Shown in pieces: positions 22,894 through 34,110 of a DNA stretch of 64,000 nt (within the stretch, counting starts at the first letter, position 1; every line of letters starts with the position of its first letter). Position numbers and translations under genes: made by a program. The stretch covers positions 34,040,703 to 34,104,702 of the forward strand of contig OX463822.1 of assembly GCA_949825045.1 (NCBI GenBank). Direction: 5' to 3'. Source of the DNA: Argyresthia goedartella (taxonomy: Eukaryota; Arthropoda; Insecta; Lepidoptera; Argyresthiidae). Below the pieces are notes generated by a model. It was not told where the DNA came from and ran no database searches. It worked only from the letters and a program-made list of their open reading frames with translations.

Positions 22894-23325
22894 TGTTGTA
22901 GATTATTAAATCAGATCCATGTATTCCCACCCTTACCAAGTTGATAATAATACTGAACTATCCGTTGCGCTTGCCATCTGCCTAAACTTACAACTACTTA
23001 TTGCCTATCATTTAATGTTGTACTAAAATTCATATAATGACGTATCTGTAAAATACACACATGCATACACACACGCACACACACACACACACTTTACACT
23101 ATATACAACATAACACACCTTCACCATTTACTCACAGGCTCATACTTAGCTTCCGCCAAAGCTGTTAATGTTATTTCATGTTATATAAAAAGTCTGTTTG
23201 TCTTTATATTAATATGTATACATGGTGAAATCCACAATTGGCCCTATTTAAAATATATATATTGTTAATTTACTGTAGTTGACAGGCTGTGGATTTGTGT
23301 TAAATAAATAAAATAAAATATATTT
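22894..23325 (+). mobile_element. Sequence inserted inside the SINE, probably a retrotransposon 3' end
   Basis: About 430 bp absent from the intact SINE separate its two halves. It contains a (ca)n run at 23.06-23.09 kb and ends with 'ggatttgtgttaaataaata' and an A-rich (aaat)n tail, like a 5'-truncated LINE. Target duplications are unclear. Confidence 0.45.
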
Positions 23326-23470
23326 AATAGAAATAAATACTTATGTAAATACATAGAAAACATCCAAGACTAAGAAACAAATATTCATGCACATCACACA
23401 AATATTTACCCTCACCGGGATTTGAACTAGGGTCACTGTCCGCTAGGCTAAACCGGTTTGCGGCTTCCTT
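23326..23470 (-). mobile_element. tRNA-derived SINE (family S1), head half
   Basis: The minus-strand head contains 'ggtttagcctagcggacag' (A-box-like) and a B-box-like 'agttcaaatcccgg' (plus strand 'ccgggatttgaact'). The copy matches the intact SINE at 48.7-48.97 kb. Confidence 0.7.
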
Positions 23471-23701
23471 AAATATGGAAACATGACAGAACATTCCGAT
23501 AGAGCTGACTATGATCTTGGGTATGAATAGAGAGATAATATAACTAGACACTTGAATGAAACCTTAAACATAGCCTTAAATCTAAATATAGGTTCACTTG
23601 TTTGCTTGTTAGGCTGGCTGGTCTGTCGAGGCGTGGAGTCAAAAAATTTGAAACACAGTTTCACCACCAAGTCGTTGCCTTCTTAGCCCAATACATTTAT
23701 T

Positions 23702-24176
23702 AAAAACCGGCCAAGTGCGTGTCGGATTTCGCACATTCAGGGTTCCGTTATAAATGTAGAATATAAGCCTAAAAATGCGATTTTTCCACTTGGAAGGGTC
23801 TGTCACTTTAACGATTTACTTTGAGGAAAAATGGTTTCAGGGACCTCGACGTCATTTTTAAAGACCTATCTAGAGACACCCCATATATATACGTTTGATG
23901 AAAAACAAATTTTTTGGTTTCAGTTCCATGTGTCACCATAAGCCCCCTAGTTTTTATTTTATATAATTTTTGTATAAAAAACGTAAAGCGGTTCACACAA
24001 TACATCTTCATGCCAAGTTTCAACTGTGACGTCCTGATAGTTTCGGAATAAGGTGACATACGGACGGACGAACAGACGGAAAGACGGGCAGACGGACAGA
24101 TGGACAGACATACAGACGGATAGACAAACTTGACGAAACTATAAGGGTTCCTTGTTTCTCTACGGAACCCTAAAAA
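23702..24176 (+). repeat. 'ggccaagtgcg' interspersed repeat, long subfamily
   Basis: It starts 'aaaaccggccaagtgcgtgt', continues with 'ggaagggtctgtcacttt', 'tttaaagacctatctagaga' and a (gacg/gaca)n run, and ends 'tctacggaaccctaaaaa'. The middle differs from the 14/16-kb copies but is shared with the interrupted copy at 38.70-39.26 kb. Two subfamilies therefore share ends. Confidence 0.8.
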
Positions 24177-24399
24177 GCATCCAAACCGGGACTGTACGGG
24201 GTTAATCCAACTCAACGCAGAACTCGCTGTTAATGGTTTTGTAATATTTATTCCTGCTTATTATTTACAATAATTAATATTGTAATAATTATGTTACTTA
24301 AACACAACCAATTTTTAAAAGAGCCTTAAAAATCAATCTGTCATAGTTTGTTCGCCCTTCTTCTCACACAGAGCCGTAATAACTGCTAAGTGTATGAAA

Positions 24400-24930
24400 A
24401 TATCTACAGCAATAAAGAAATTAGAATTTGACATCCCCCCACCACCCCTAAAAGTGATTGTTTACGACGTACTTACACAGAACGTGACACGATGACGAGG
24501 CCTTCCCGCCGTCCCGCCGCCGCCCCGCCGTCATTATGTAAATGTGTTCGCTCTGAACGCATATAACGCCGACATTATAAAAATTGCTGAAGAAATTTTC
24601 GACCCCCATATGTATTAGGTATATAAAAGGTACGGTAGAAATCTCGTTCACTTTCGTCTTTTTATCATCATTAGTGCGTATGCAGAGAGAAAGCTGATTG
24701 CCAGCGCCGGTTTACCAGCGCTTTTTGGTGTTGGCCGGCGGTGCTGGTGCTGGTGGTAACAGCTACGCTAATGATGCGGGCTCAAGCAGGGGCCGGTGGC
24801 GGTGGTCTCATCGGACGAAGATTTAATTTTATTGGACAATGTGTATTCCAGGTACATGCTATAGAGAGTGAAATCTTCGGAGAATACCTTCTTTCATTTG
24901 TAAAATAATTGTTTGATGATGAAATATATT
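24400..24930. other. Intronic stretch with a GC-rich patch and an isolated TATA-like box
   Basis: 24.49-24.53 kb is a C/G-rich patch ('cgccgtcccgccgccg'). 'tatataaaagg' at about 24619-24629 has the form of a strong TATA box with 'gttcacttt' about 30 bp on. No open frame or exon of known type follows, so this may be chance or a dead LTR or other promoter. Confidence 0.3.
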
Positions 24931-25549
24931 TAGGGTTATATAGGACCCTATCACTAATACTTCGCTGTCCGTCTGTCACCAGACTGTACCTCATGAATAT
25001 ATATGGAGGGATATAGCGCAAGAATGTGGCAGGTTCTGTGAGTTGAAAGCATGACTGTGTTGTCGCTGGATTATTAAAATTTAATTTGATTTTTGTAAAT
25101 GATATATTATTGAAATTAATTTAAATTGGAATCTGAATGTCTATTATTATTGAATTTTATTTTATCGAATTGTAATACAACTATCATTTTAATTGTAATT
25201 GTACTGTAACATGTAAATATGACGAGTATGTTTGTGTCGATCTGGCATTAGATGTAATGGCACAAGAAAAATGTAAATAATAAAGAAATAAAATAAATGA
25301 CCTGTGATGAGTTAGACAGATAAAATTTTCACAGATGATGTGTTTCTGTTGCCTCTATAACAAAAAATACTAAATAACAGAATAAAGTAAATATTTAAGG
25401 GGTCTCCCATACAACAATTCTTTCAATACCACATACAAACTTATGAATGCACCTGGTTACGTAAAGGAGTGAGAAAGTCCGCACCAATAATGCACGGTGA
25501 TATGGAACCCTTCGTGCGCGAGTTAGACTCGCACTTGACCGGTTTTTTA
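24931..25549 (-). repeat. 'ggccaagtgcg' interspersed repeat, interrupted by a LINE 3' end
   Basis: The left piece ends 'ctgtacctcatga' at 24996. The right piece resumes 'cctgtgatgagttagac' at 25301 and runs to 'cgagttagactcgcacttg' near 25549. The 14.3-kb copy shows the uninterrupted order. Confidence 0.75.
24997..25296 (+). mobile_element. 5'-truncated retrotransposon 3' end nested in the repeat above
   Basis: About 300 bp ends in 'aataataaagaaataaaata'. It is flanked by ATGA on both sides (24993-24996 and 25297-25300), a possible short target duplication. No coding sequence is recognised. Confidence 0.55.
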
Positions 25550-25746
25550 GATATACAAGTATGACTCTAGTCGAGAAATACTATATTTCTTATATCTTTG
25601 ACAAAGTCAAAAATAGTTTAACGAAAAATTTGTTAATTGGCATGAACGACCAATCCTGCTCTGAAAGTATCTAATTAAATACATGAGGGGCCCATCGCTG
25701 ACTAGCGCTGACTAGCGCTGACCTGCGCGAGTCGAAACTTGCCGGA

Positions 25747-25828
25747 GCTGGTCTGCGCTTATCGGTACCGGGTTGGCACATTGTATAGAAACTCCGATCC
25801 AAGCGCCGATAAGCGTTTACAGACCAGC
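25747..25828. repeat. Small foldback repeat
   Basis: 'gctggtctg' and 'cgcttatcgg' on the left are matched by 'ccgataagcg' and 'cagaccagc' on the right, with a 4-bp bulge. Short 'ctgactagcg' direct repeats lie just upstream at 25.70-25.72 kb. Confidence 0.6.
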
Positions 25829-26055
25829 GCTGGCTACCAGCTTTCTTTCTGTATACGGCCTTAGGCCTGTAACATCTTGCTTGACAGAGGGTCCAGCTCT
25901 ACATAGCAGGTTCCGTTTGGAAACGGCTCCACCCGCCACGCATAGCAACCCGAGCCGTGAACATTTGCACTTTCAACTTTTCTTGAATCTACACTTTCTG
26001 CTGAGAATCCAGTGTACAGTTCGCGGCAAGTTTCTTTAGCTCTTAGCCAGCTGTC

Positions 26056-26190
<135 letters not shown>

Positions 26191-26261
26191 CATGTGAGAA
26201 AACTAACAATACAAAGTAACAAAAAAAAGTAACTATTTCACAGATTTTGATGAAACTTGTT

Positions 26262-26600
26262 TTTTTTATTTTATTTTCATATTCATATTCATTTATTTGC
26301 ATATAACATGTATAATACACACTACAGGTGGAAAATGTATGTAGGGTACATGCACCCTGACAGGGTATAACAAATTTATCTACACATACACATAACTATT
26401 ACATTGACCCGATCAGCTGTTCACAGGTTAAAGAGACTAAATTTATTTTCCTAATAATTTTTATCTTCGAAGAATTCCTGCAGCACGTAGTAGCATTTTC
26501 TATGATCCCTTCGTTGCCCAGCTCGTATTAGTAAGCTAGACCACCACACACTTACATGTAACAGACCATATTTTGTGCATCTTGCACTTTTCCCTAAGAA
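26262..26600 (-). mobile_element. Probable LINE 3' end
   Basis: On the minus strand it ends 'gcaaataaatgaatatgaat' followed by an A-rich run, typical of a truncated CR1/Jockey-type 3' end. The upstream part holds no recognised domain, so the 5' border is approximate. Confidence 0.45.
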
Positions 26601-26675
26601 GGAGTAAGTGTAAGCTTATTATAAAATAATGGATACGATGCGATTCATAGTGTCGGCGAAATACGATCGACAGAT

Positions 26676-27791
26676 TAGACTTGCGCAAAGTGTGTCTTTA
26701 TCAGGAGTAATCATATCTGATATCTATTGATTCGGTGACACATTATATCTCTATCATATCTCACTCATTCAAATCTATGGCTTCTCATAACGCTCCAACT
26801 CCCACTTATTTCTTACTCTTTTATCTCACAAGGCTCTTATATTTTTTTAATGAGTTGATGAGTTGGAAGAGTCTCGAAAAATAACCTACTCAATACAAAA
26901 TATATAAACAAACGAATTGCAACAGTTGCATTTTAATTTCACCATTTGAACTATGCCTTAACCAACTTACCTAAAGACCACTTTTTATTGCCCGCTTCGA
27001 TCCCTTCATCACTTTTGCCTTGGCAGCGAACTGAGGCCTCCATAGCTTCTTCATACATTATTATGAACGTTATATCCCATAGATTTTTTATTGCTTTTCG
27101 AGCTTATTGCAATGCGATAAGATTCAAATCAATAAGCAAACTTTTGGAAACATTATGCCTATTATAGTATGACAAACACATACTCTTTCTCGCTCATCTT
27201 AATCCAACCGATGATAGCCGAAAAATCCCACGTGTTCGTTTCCGCAAATCTCGCTCTGGTGTACAGATGAACGCACACCTGTCCATGCTTATCCGGTCAT
27301 GCGTGGCGTGCGAGTGCGACAGAGCAACGCGCGAGAGCAGCGTGGTAGATTCCTTCGGCGACGTCGATCCGTTCGGTGCGGTTAGTGTGTGTTCGCCTTC
27401 GCTATCGCTACTACTAGATATCCGGCTCATATTTGGACCAAGGATTAAGGTGATAAGGTTGCTATTCGCCTAAAAGTGACATTTAAGACTGAAATACGTG
27501 TGGTTGGTTTGGCCTATTGTGTATTTGCCAACAAGATGTGGACCAAATGTAGACCAAATGTTAAGGTGATAAGGTTGCTGTTTGCCTAATAGTGACATTT
27601 TAAAACTGGAAGACGTCTGGTTTTGTTGGTTTGTTCTCACACAACTGTGTTTAGTGTAGCCTGGGCAGAGAGAGCGAGATTTCTTTGGGGAGTAAGATAT
27701 GATTCATATCGCTGGGATGTAACTAGGATATAATGGACGTCAAGCGATATGTGTGTCATATTATATCTTACTCTCGAGTTACCCAAGTCTA
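26676..27791. mobile_element. Non-autonomous hAT-type element, copy 1 (1116 bp)
   Basis: Termini TAGACTTG...CAAGTCTA are flanked by a perfect 8-bp duplication, CGACAGAT at 26668-26675 and 27792-27799. The 8-bp length is the mark of hAT insertions. A second copy at 52397-53510 is nearly identical. The interior holds a direct repeat ('aaggtgataaggttgct' at about 27447 and 27563) and a sub-terminal palindrome around 'gtaagatatgattcatatc'. No transposase is recognised, so mobilisation in trans is inferred. It sits at the edge of a broken TGTCACC MITE. Confidence 0.85.
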
Positions 27792-27799
27792 CGACAGAT

Positions 27800-28095
27800 A
27801 GTAAACCAGACCGATAGGGTTTAGAATTTAAGTTTCTTTTGTTCTTACATGTCAACCTAACACGAAGACTATTCGGGGGCTTCGCTGCGCTTGCCCCCTC
27901 TAGTCTTCACCTAAGCTACCGCACTGTTAGCCCTGGTATTTCGTTTGCAATTCAAGTTTAAACCAGTATACGTTTTAACCGTTAGTTTATCAACTAACGC
28001 GTCTTATAGTAAGCAGTACGCTACAGTTTACTATCTGTCGATAGATGACCCTTTGACGAGAAAAAAACACTTAGTTTATCAACTAACTATGGTAT
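27800..28095 (-). mobile_element. TGTCACC MITE (family B), copy 3, broken
   Basis: 'agtaaaccagaccgatag', the hairpin module in reverse (27829-27948, type B stem), 'caattcaagtttaaaccag' and 'gttagtttatcaactaacg' match the 47.5-kb copy read on the other strand. Both terminal TGTCACC ends are missing. The hAT copy adjoins it at 27791. Confidence 0.7.
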
Positions 28096-28109
28096 TTTGT
28101 ATACTTGTT

Positions 28110-31100
28110 TGGGAGCCCTGATATTATAACATTTGTGAATATTTGGCGGATCCGATGATATTTCATACATACGCATAGGATTGAGAACGTCTCCTTCTTT
28201 GAAGTCTGTTAGAAATAGGAGTTTCTTTTGACACCGCAAGATACCTTTCAAGTCTGAAAGTCGCCCATTGGTATTTCATAAACATACTTGAAATGAAATG
28301 CAGCAGAGATAAATTCTGGAATGTTTTCTCGAAGCAGAGAATTGTATAACTGTGTGTCTCGTGCAGTTGCTTCCCACTAGAGCGGCAGGAAAACAATCAA
28401 TACCTATTTTCGCCATTAGTACATCAAAGACCGGTTAAGGTATTCTTGTAATCCTTAATTAGTTTCGTTTTAGCCTTTTCCCATATGTTCCGTGCATAAA
28501 AAAAGCAAATTACTTTGAAGTGCGAAAATTTCATGTAGCAGCCATGAAATATTAGATTTTGGAGGTAGCTCCTGGGACTTGGACCCCCGGTACTAAATAT
28601 TAAAACATTTTCTTGGAAACAAAAGGGTAATAATTATAAGCTGCGGTAGGTAGACATTTTAATAATTAAAATACACTCTGGTGCTGATATTTTAGGTGGG
28701 TTCGTTTGATTCTGATAAAATAACCTTTCTGAGCTTTGATGTCACATCGGTAAATTACACAATTTCACAGATTCTTCAAAGAAAATCGTGTTTTACCCTT
28801 TACCCAGCCCTTGTGCGAGAGTGTTTGATACAAATGTATCATCAGCTAAAAGTCCCCTGTTTAATTTTGGGACACATTTCTAAATGACACAGATATACAT
28901 TAATTTGTTTAATTGTAGCTATGTCTAATAGTGACCTAACCTAACTGCTTGTTGCTGGAGAAAAATACTTTCTTTTCGTTTTCTTCATGTTTCATGTTAA
29001 AGAGCTACTCTTTAATGTCTTAAACGAAAACGCTCATAATAATGTCAATGTTGAGGCTTCACATACAGCTTCTACGTGCATTTACTACTACCAAGTGATA
29101 TAACTATAAGATATACAACCAATCTCTTAGCCAATCAATATACCTAGGGATACATACGTTATATACAGTTTTCCTCAAGATGATCCTACCACTATAACCC
29201 TGCCAAAACAAAAACTGCTAAAACCCAACTAATAGACTTGTTATAGCACTCCAGCCGGTTTCCCCCACCGACCATAAACTGAGACGAGGCTGTGCTGACC
29301 TGGTAATGACCTACATAAGGACGGTCGACTACTTAGACCTGTATGTATACCCATAGTCACTTCTGCAACGTGGATTTAGACACGTGGCACGCAATTTTCT
29401 GCTGCGTAATTTGGGTGTACGAGTTTTAATGGAAATAAGGTATTATGAGGGGAATTATGATTAGTTAGTAGTGTGACTTTGTGATAAGTTGGAGAATTGG
29501 AGATTGATGAAGATAGACTCACAATTTTGCTGAAGAAATGGTAGACACAGAAGTAGTTTCTTTTGTTTATGTTTGTACATTTGGGGACTGCGTCCACAGC
29601 ACGATACGTTTAACATGACTTCAAATATGATTGAACCTAGACTAATTAAAGACTCTTATTATATGACCCATATCATTCGGTAGACTATTTAAATCATTGT
29701 TACCTAGCTGATAAATAAAATTACGATATGGGTAAGACAAAACAAACTGGGAAATAGGAGGGGATGATGTCCTTTGAGTGTAAAATGTATTTGTGTTTGC
29801 GGGGGTGAATGTGTGTGTAAGAAATTATATATTTATCAAATTCACTGTTTAATAATTAATAATTAAATTAATTGACAGCGGTTGCTTCCTTCACTGTTTT
29901 CAACATGAGCCTTTTAAATATACCCTGCGATTGGTGGAAGATGTCCGATTAGTAGTGAAATTGACGTGTAGGACACAAAGCTTGAACCTTTAGCTTAGTT
30001 AGTTGGGTTAGGTTAGGTTAGGACTCCATTTTTCTCTGTCCATCGCCACATTTTGAGATCTGACCAAGTTGTGTTTACCAAATACTATTTTCGCATTAAA
30101 ATTTTCAGGTCAAACCCCCAAAAACTTGATAAATTGTCGCAATTTCTCCCCCTTCTCTCCGACCTTAGACAAAAGGCACTCAGTCCCAAGATGCGAGCTC
30201 GAGATTGTCACAGAAACTTGCAAGATTTGTGTGAGTCATATCTTAGCTCGCACGGGTCTTCCTTCCCGGGGGTAGAGCCGTAGTTATTGTCAATAGCTGA
30301 TGCATGCGCAGATAAATATAGATTCTGGTGTCCAGAATTCTTGTCTAGAATTTAGACCGTATAACTTATGAGCTACGCGAGGCGAAGCTGGACACAGGGT
30401 GTTTTGTTAACAAGTTGTAGAATTTCAGCTCGACATGGCTTATTCGCTTCGGATATGGTGTTTGATTCAGGGCACCAGAATTATTTTTGTCCAGGTGAAG
30501 AATAGCTATGCATACATAGATACATACATCATGCCTCTTTCCAAACGGGGTGCCAGGGGTACAGTTTTGCCAGTAATAGTGATTGATAACAAAGAAAAAA
30601 GCGGTTCTCTCGGTAGATAAGGATTTTTTAGACTTCAAAGAAGGTAAAACACAGAGAGTTATTCCCAAAGGGCCTTTGCCGCGTCCTATCTCGTAGGGTA
30701 TAGTTGCGGAACCTCCATTTTGTGTCTGGAGTCTTGTCTTGCGAATGACATTTTTATGGGAAACTTTCTATCTCTGAGTTTTCCCGGATTTGAGTGCCGA
30801 TATATATGTAGACGTTATTGCATTTTTTAAATATATCGGAATATTGAGAGGGTACTTTGACTTATTTAGTTTAAAATATGAGGCAGGAACAGTATCTACA
30901 TAAACCTTAAATATACAAAAACGTGGACGTCAATGTCTGAGAATATAGGGTTTGTTACACGATGGGACATAAATTAGTTGATTAATCAACTGGCAAAGTC
31001 CAAATAGGTAGTTTTTTTTTAATGATGTAGGTTTACGTTTTGGGTTTTCAGATTTTTTACTTTACCTTCATTCCAAATTTAATTATTCTAGTTCAACGGG

Positions 31101-31230
31101 AAGTACTCTATAGGTCTTGATTCCCTTGCGGGTATCAAGCAGCTTCAGCGCGGCAAAACCGGCCGAATCTTTTGAGTTTTATTTTTTCATTACTTCAAGA
31201 GACCAGAGACCTGAGTAATTCGCTCTATAA
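28110..31230. other. Intronic stretch, nothing recognised apart from short repeats
   Basis: A (ttagg)3-like run lies at 30007-30022 and an inverted 'ccaaacggggtgccag' repeat piece near 30.54 kb. No exon, RNA or transposon domain is seen. Confidence 0.45.
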
Positions 31231-31237
31231 TCGGATC

Positions 31238-31435
31238 GTTTCTGTTCCCTATCTACGTAAACAACATAATTACAAAATGACTAACTGGACACCTTACGCT
31301 ATATGCTGATGACACATGATTGTTTTACTTCGACAAGTCCATCGATGGAATAGTTTGTAATGCACAGAGAGATCTGGAAATACTCAATGAGCGGCTGCTG
31401 AATAATGTTATAACAATAAATACATTCAAAACGTC
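31238..31435 (+). pseudogene. Non-LTR retrotransposon reverse transcriptase fragment
   Basis: A frame with stops reads F-L-F-P-I-Y-V-N-N-I (the motif that follows the RT B-box) and then L-T-L-Y-A-D-D-T at about 31291-31316, the YxDD-type catalytic motif. Next comes a helix-rich stretch ending I-T-I-N-T-F-K-T-S. Two nonsense codons interrupt it. It is a decayed CR1/Jockey-like RT remnant with no flanking domains. Confidence 0.7.
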
Positions 31436-31565
31436 ACGCCGCAAAAAAAAAGAAATTCCTAAGTCTGAGCCATTTAGCTTTAGGTTTACAGATCTTTATT
31501 ATCATAAAAATACATTTCACTTATAATGAGATATGCTTGAAAAATATATAGGTAGATTAATCTAT

Positions 31566-31704
31566 GGCGCTACGCAGACAGAATACGGCGTGAGGCATAA
31601 GGCGTAAGGTAGTGATCCCCGCCGCGTTCTGTGTACGAACGCGGCGGAGATCAAACGTACCTTACGCCACCATGTCTTACGCCGTCTTCTGTCTGCGTAG
31701 CGCC
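31566..31704. mobile_element. Snapback MITE-like palindrome
   Basis: The outer arms 'ggcgctacgcagacagaa' and 'ttctgtctgcgtagcgcc' are perfect complements. Inner parts ('acggcgt', 'ggcgtaaggta', 'gccgcgttc') pair with mismatches to 31704 around a loop near 31630-31636. The whole 139 bp can fold on itself. Confidence 0.8.
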
Positions 31705-31984
31705 TAAGGTACTCGTTGCGATATGTAACCTTAGCTTATTTCACAAATCTTCACATGACTTGGTAATTTACAGCTGTGCTCCATCAAGTATACTATTTAG
31801 TGTCGTTTTTCCACAATAAGTCCTGGTTGTAGTTAGTTTGTTTGTTGCGAAGGTTGCCGTTATTTGTTTGGTCTAGTTCTATGTTTTATAGTATTTGTAG
31901 AATTTTTTAACTTAAAATAAATAATGAATTTCTTATGAGAATAAATTTCCTCTAACCTAAATCTATTTCAACCTCCGCGCGTTC

Positions 31985-32072
31985 TGAGAAAAAGAGTCTT
32001 GGCAGACAGACGGACAACGAAGTGACCCTATAAGGGTTCATTTTTCTATTGTTAGGTATGGAACCCTAAAAA
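31985..32072 (+). repeat. 'gggttcc' interspersed repeat, end fragment
   Basis: 'ggcagacagacggacaacga', 'ccctataagggttc' and 'atggaaccctaaaaa' match the terminal part of the 16.3-kb copy. Confidence 0.65.
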
Positions 32073-32387
32073 CAATACCGATAAAATTCCAGCTGCAAAA
32101 TTGCCAGTAGTTTCACAGTCCCTTTGTTTTCAAAGGACTCAAACTACTCGTGAAACTCATGATACCTGCAGTTTGGTATCGCCGAAAAACCGGTATATTT
32201 CCAATTCGCACCCACATTCCAACCTCTTTTTAAATACAAAGGCATGTTTGTATAGTTTTGTTCGCTCACAGTCGCAGAGTGTATCTCGACATCCACGTGG
32301 AAAGATAGATACATTCTGACAACGTGAGCGAGCCTTTGCGAGTGAATACGACTGTAATCTATCAGGAATGCCAACGTTGAGTGATGC

Positions 32388-32600
32388 CAGACTTTTAGTG
32401 TTCCGTACCCGAAGGTTGCCAAATATTACCTATTATGTGCGTCAACTCTGTCCGTCTATCTGTCAGCGGGCTCTCTATCCAGAAAGTTGAAATTGTCACA
32501 GAATGTTCTATTACCTCTACATCAACAAAGAATGAACTCAACGAGCTTTTATAAGTTGAAAAGGGGGTCCCCATACAAGAGGGGTGTTTAATACCTCCTG
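32388..32600 (-). repeat. 'gggttccgta' interspersed repeat, degraded copy
   Basis: 'agtgttccgtacccgaagg', 'ctgtccgtctatctgtcagc' and 'gttgaaattgtcacagaatg' follow the order of the family. The far end is lost. Confidence 0.55.
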
Positions 32601-32609
32601 CTATATAAT

Positions 32610-33545
32610 ATTCATATACCTCGTAGAACGGTACTTGGAGCTGACTCAGCTATCCCTCGCCTCTGCAAATCACTAAACCAACATAGCGACATGACCGACG
32701 TCTTCCATGATGCATCCACTAAAATAAAGATCTTGGTCCTGAAGAAGTAATTAATCATGCTCTTGTTACTGGTACTCGTTTCATTCATATTTTATTAGCC
32801 TTACTCTCAATATAATTAATTTTCCATATACTTATAGTACACTAGTGAATCTAACAATATCACTTATAGCATAGTTTATTTAAGTATTTAAGTACTTTGT
32901 TTCCCAATTGTATGTTGTGTTTAAGTAACAGAAGCTACCTGGCATTGTTTTATTAAGCGTACACCTATACGTACCTAATTGTTTATCTCGTGCACAAACT
33001 GTAAGTAAACCTAATAAATAAAATTAAAAAAATATATAAATAACAAATCATATGATAAAAAATACGTACTACTTTTTGTATTATTTTGTGAAATTTTAGG
33101 CTATTTTAATAAACTCGTTTGATTATTTCGTGTTGGATGTCTTATTATTTTGGTAAGAATTTTTAAAATAACATCCCCGTGACGTCACTCGCTCACAGTT
33201 CTGGAACGGTTATACTTGAGGCAGGTTGTTTCCGATTAAAAAACTAAAAAAACTATAAAATCAATATTTGTTTATGTTCCGACTGACATCTTCGTAATCG
33301 ACTGACAGGAAAACTGTTGATACTTGACAGTATTACAGAACAGCCAACTTAACGGCGAAGGGAATTTGATCAAACTGCGCCGTAGAGGACAATTGAAGTA
33401 CATTATGTTTTTCACGGATATTTCAGTAATACTGTAATATTTTTTGATGGGAATAACGGAATTTAGCTAGGACCACGATTATCTCGAGATGGTTTTCTCA
33501 GTTTGGTACCTTTGTTTCTTTACATGGCCCTTTCAAATATGATCG
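32610..33545. other. Intronic stretch without recognised features
   Basis: AT-rich sequence. A LINE-like 3' tail may end near 33.03 kb ('cctaataaataaaattaaaa'), but no coding part is visible. Confidence 0.4.
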
Positions 33546-33550
33546 GAGAA

Positions 33551-33580
33551 TTCCCGACTTACCATGTGGTAAGTCGGGAA
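33551..33580. repeat. 30-bp palindrome
   Basis: 'ttcccgacttacca' and 'tggtaagtcgggaa' are perfect 14-bp arms separated by 'tg'. Confidence 0.85.
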
Positions 33581-33659
33581 CTCTCAACCATGTGGTTGTG
33601 GTGGCGCAATTGGTTTGATATCGGTTGCGCAATGTTTCTTTCTTTCTTACACGTGCGGA

Positions 33660-34110
33660 CATAATATATTATTTTTTTTAGTCCTTAAGTCTTCTTGCAT
33701 GATGAAGCAAGGAAACCTTCGTGTGCGAGTACGACCCCTGACCTTTTTTTATTATTCAATTTGTTTCCAAAATGCGGCAGACGCATAATTCCTAATCCTA
33801 TTTGTAATGGCTTAGCCAGTGTCGCTCGTACGATGGTGACGGCGATGGGATAGAGAACAAAACTATATGAAATAATATTGGGGTCAAATTCCGCATGCGG
33901 GGAACTACACTTTAGTTCTTAGATAAACATATACAGGCTCGTACATTGCTTCTGACCCACACTGGGGTACTCTGTGTCGACGTCAAACACATAAAACATA
34001 CAAGTCCTGTGGTTATTAGGGTTCCGTAACTTAAAAGGAAAAAGCCGGCCAAGTGCTATTCGGACTCGCACGAAGAAAAAACGCAAAAATTTCAGGTCTA
34101 TTTTATGAAG
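33660..34110. repeat. Pieces of the 'ggccaagtgcg' interspersed repeat
   Basis: A head fragment ('aaaccttcgtgtgcgagtac', minus sense) lies at 33.66-33.75 kb. A second, 'gttccgtaac' then 'aaagccggccaagtgctatt', lies at 34.02-34.08 kb in plus sense. Neither is complete. Confidence 0.55.

Noticed and set aside
24619..24629. TATATAAAAGG as a promoter for a nested gene
   Set aside because: No downstream exon, open frame or LTR structure was found. It is kept only as a note in the stretch description.
30007..30022. Telomere-like (TTAGG)n run
   Set aside because: Only about three units; this motif is common by chance and in lepidopteran repeats, so it is not evidence of an internal telomere.
30053..30283. 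Possible exon 'R-S-D-Q-V-V-F-T' frame at 30.05-30.28 kb
   Set aside because: No homology recognised, no conserved splice pattern, and it does not resemble tomosyn exon 2.
31631..31819. 62-codon plus frame across the snapback element
   Set aside because: It overlaps the inverted repeat and has no independent support.
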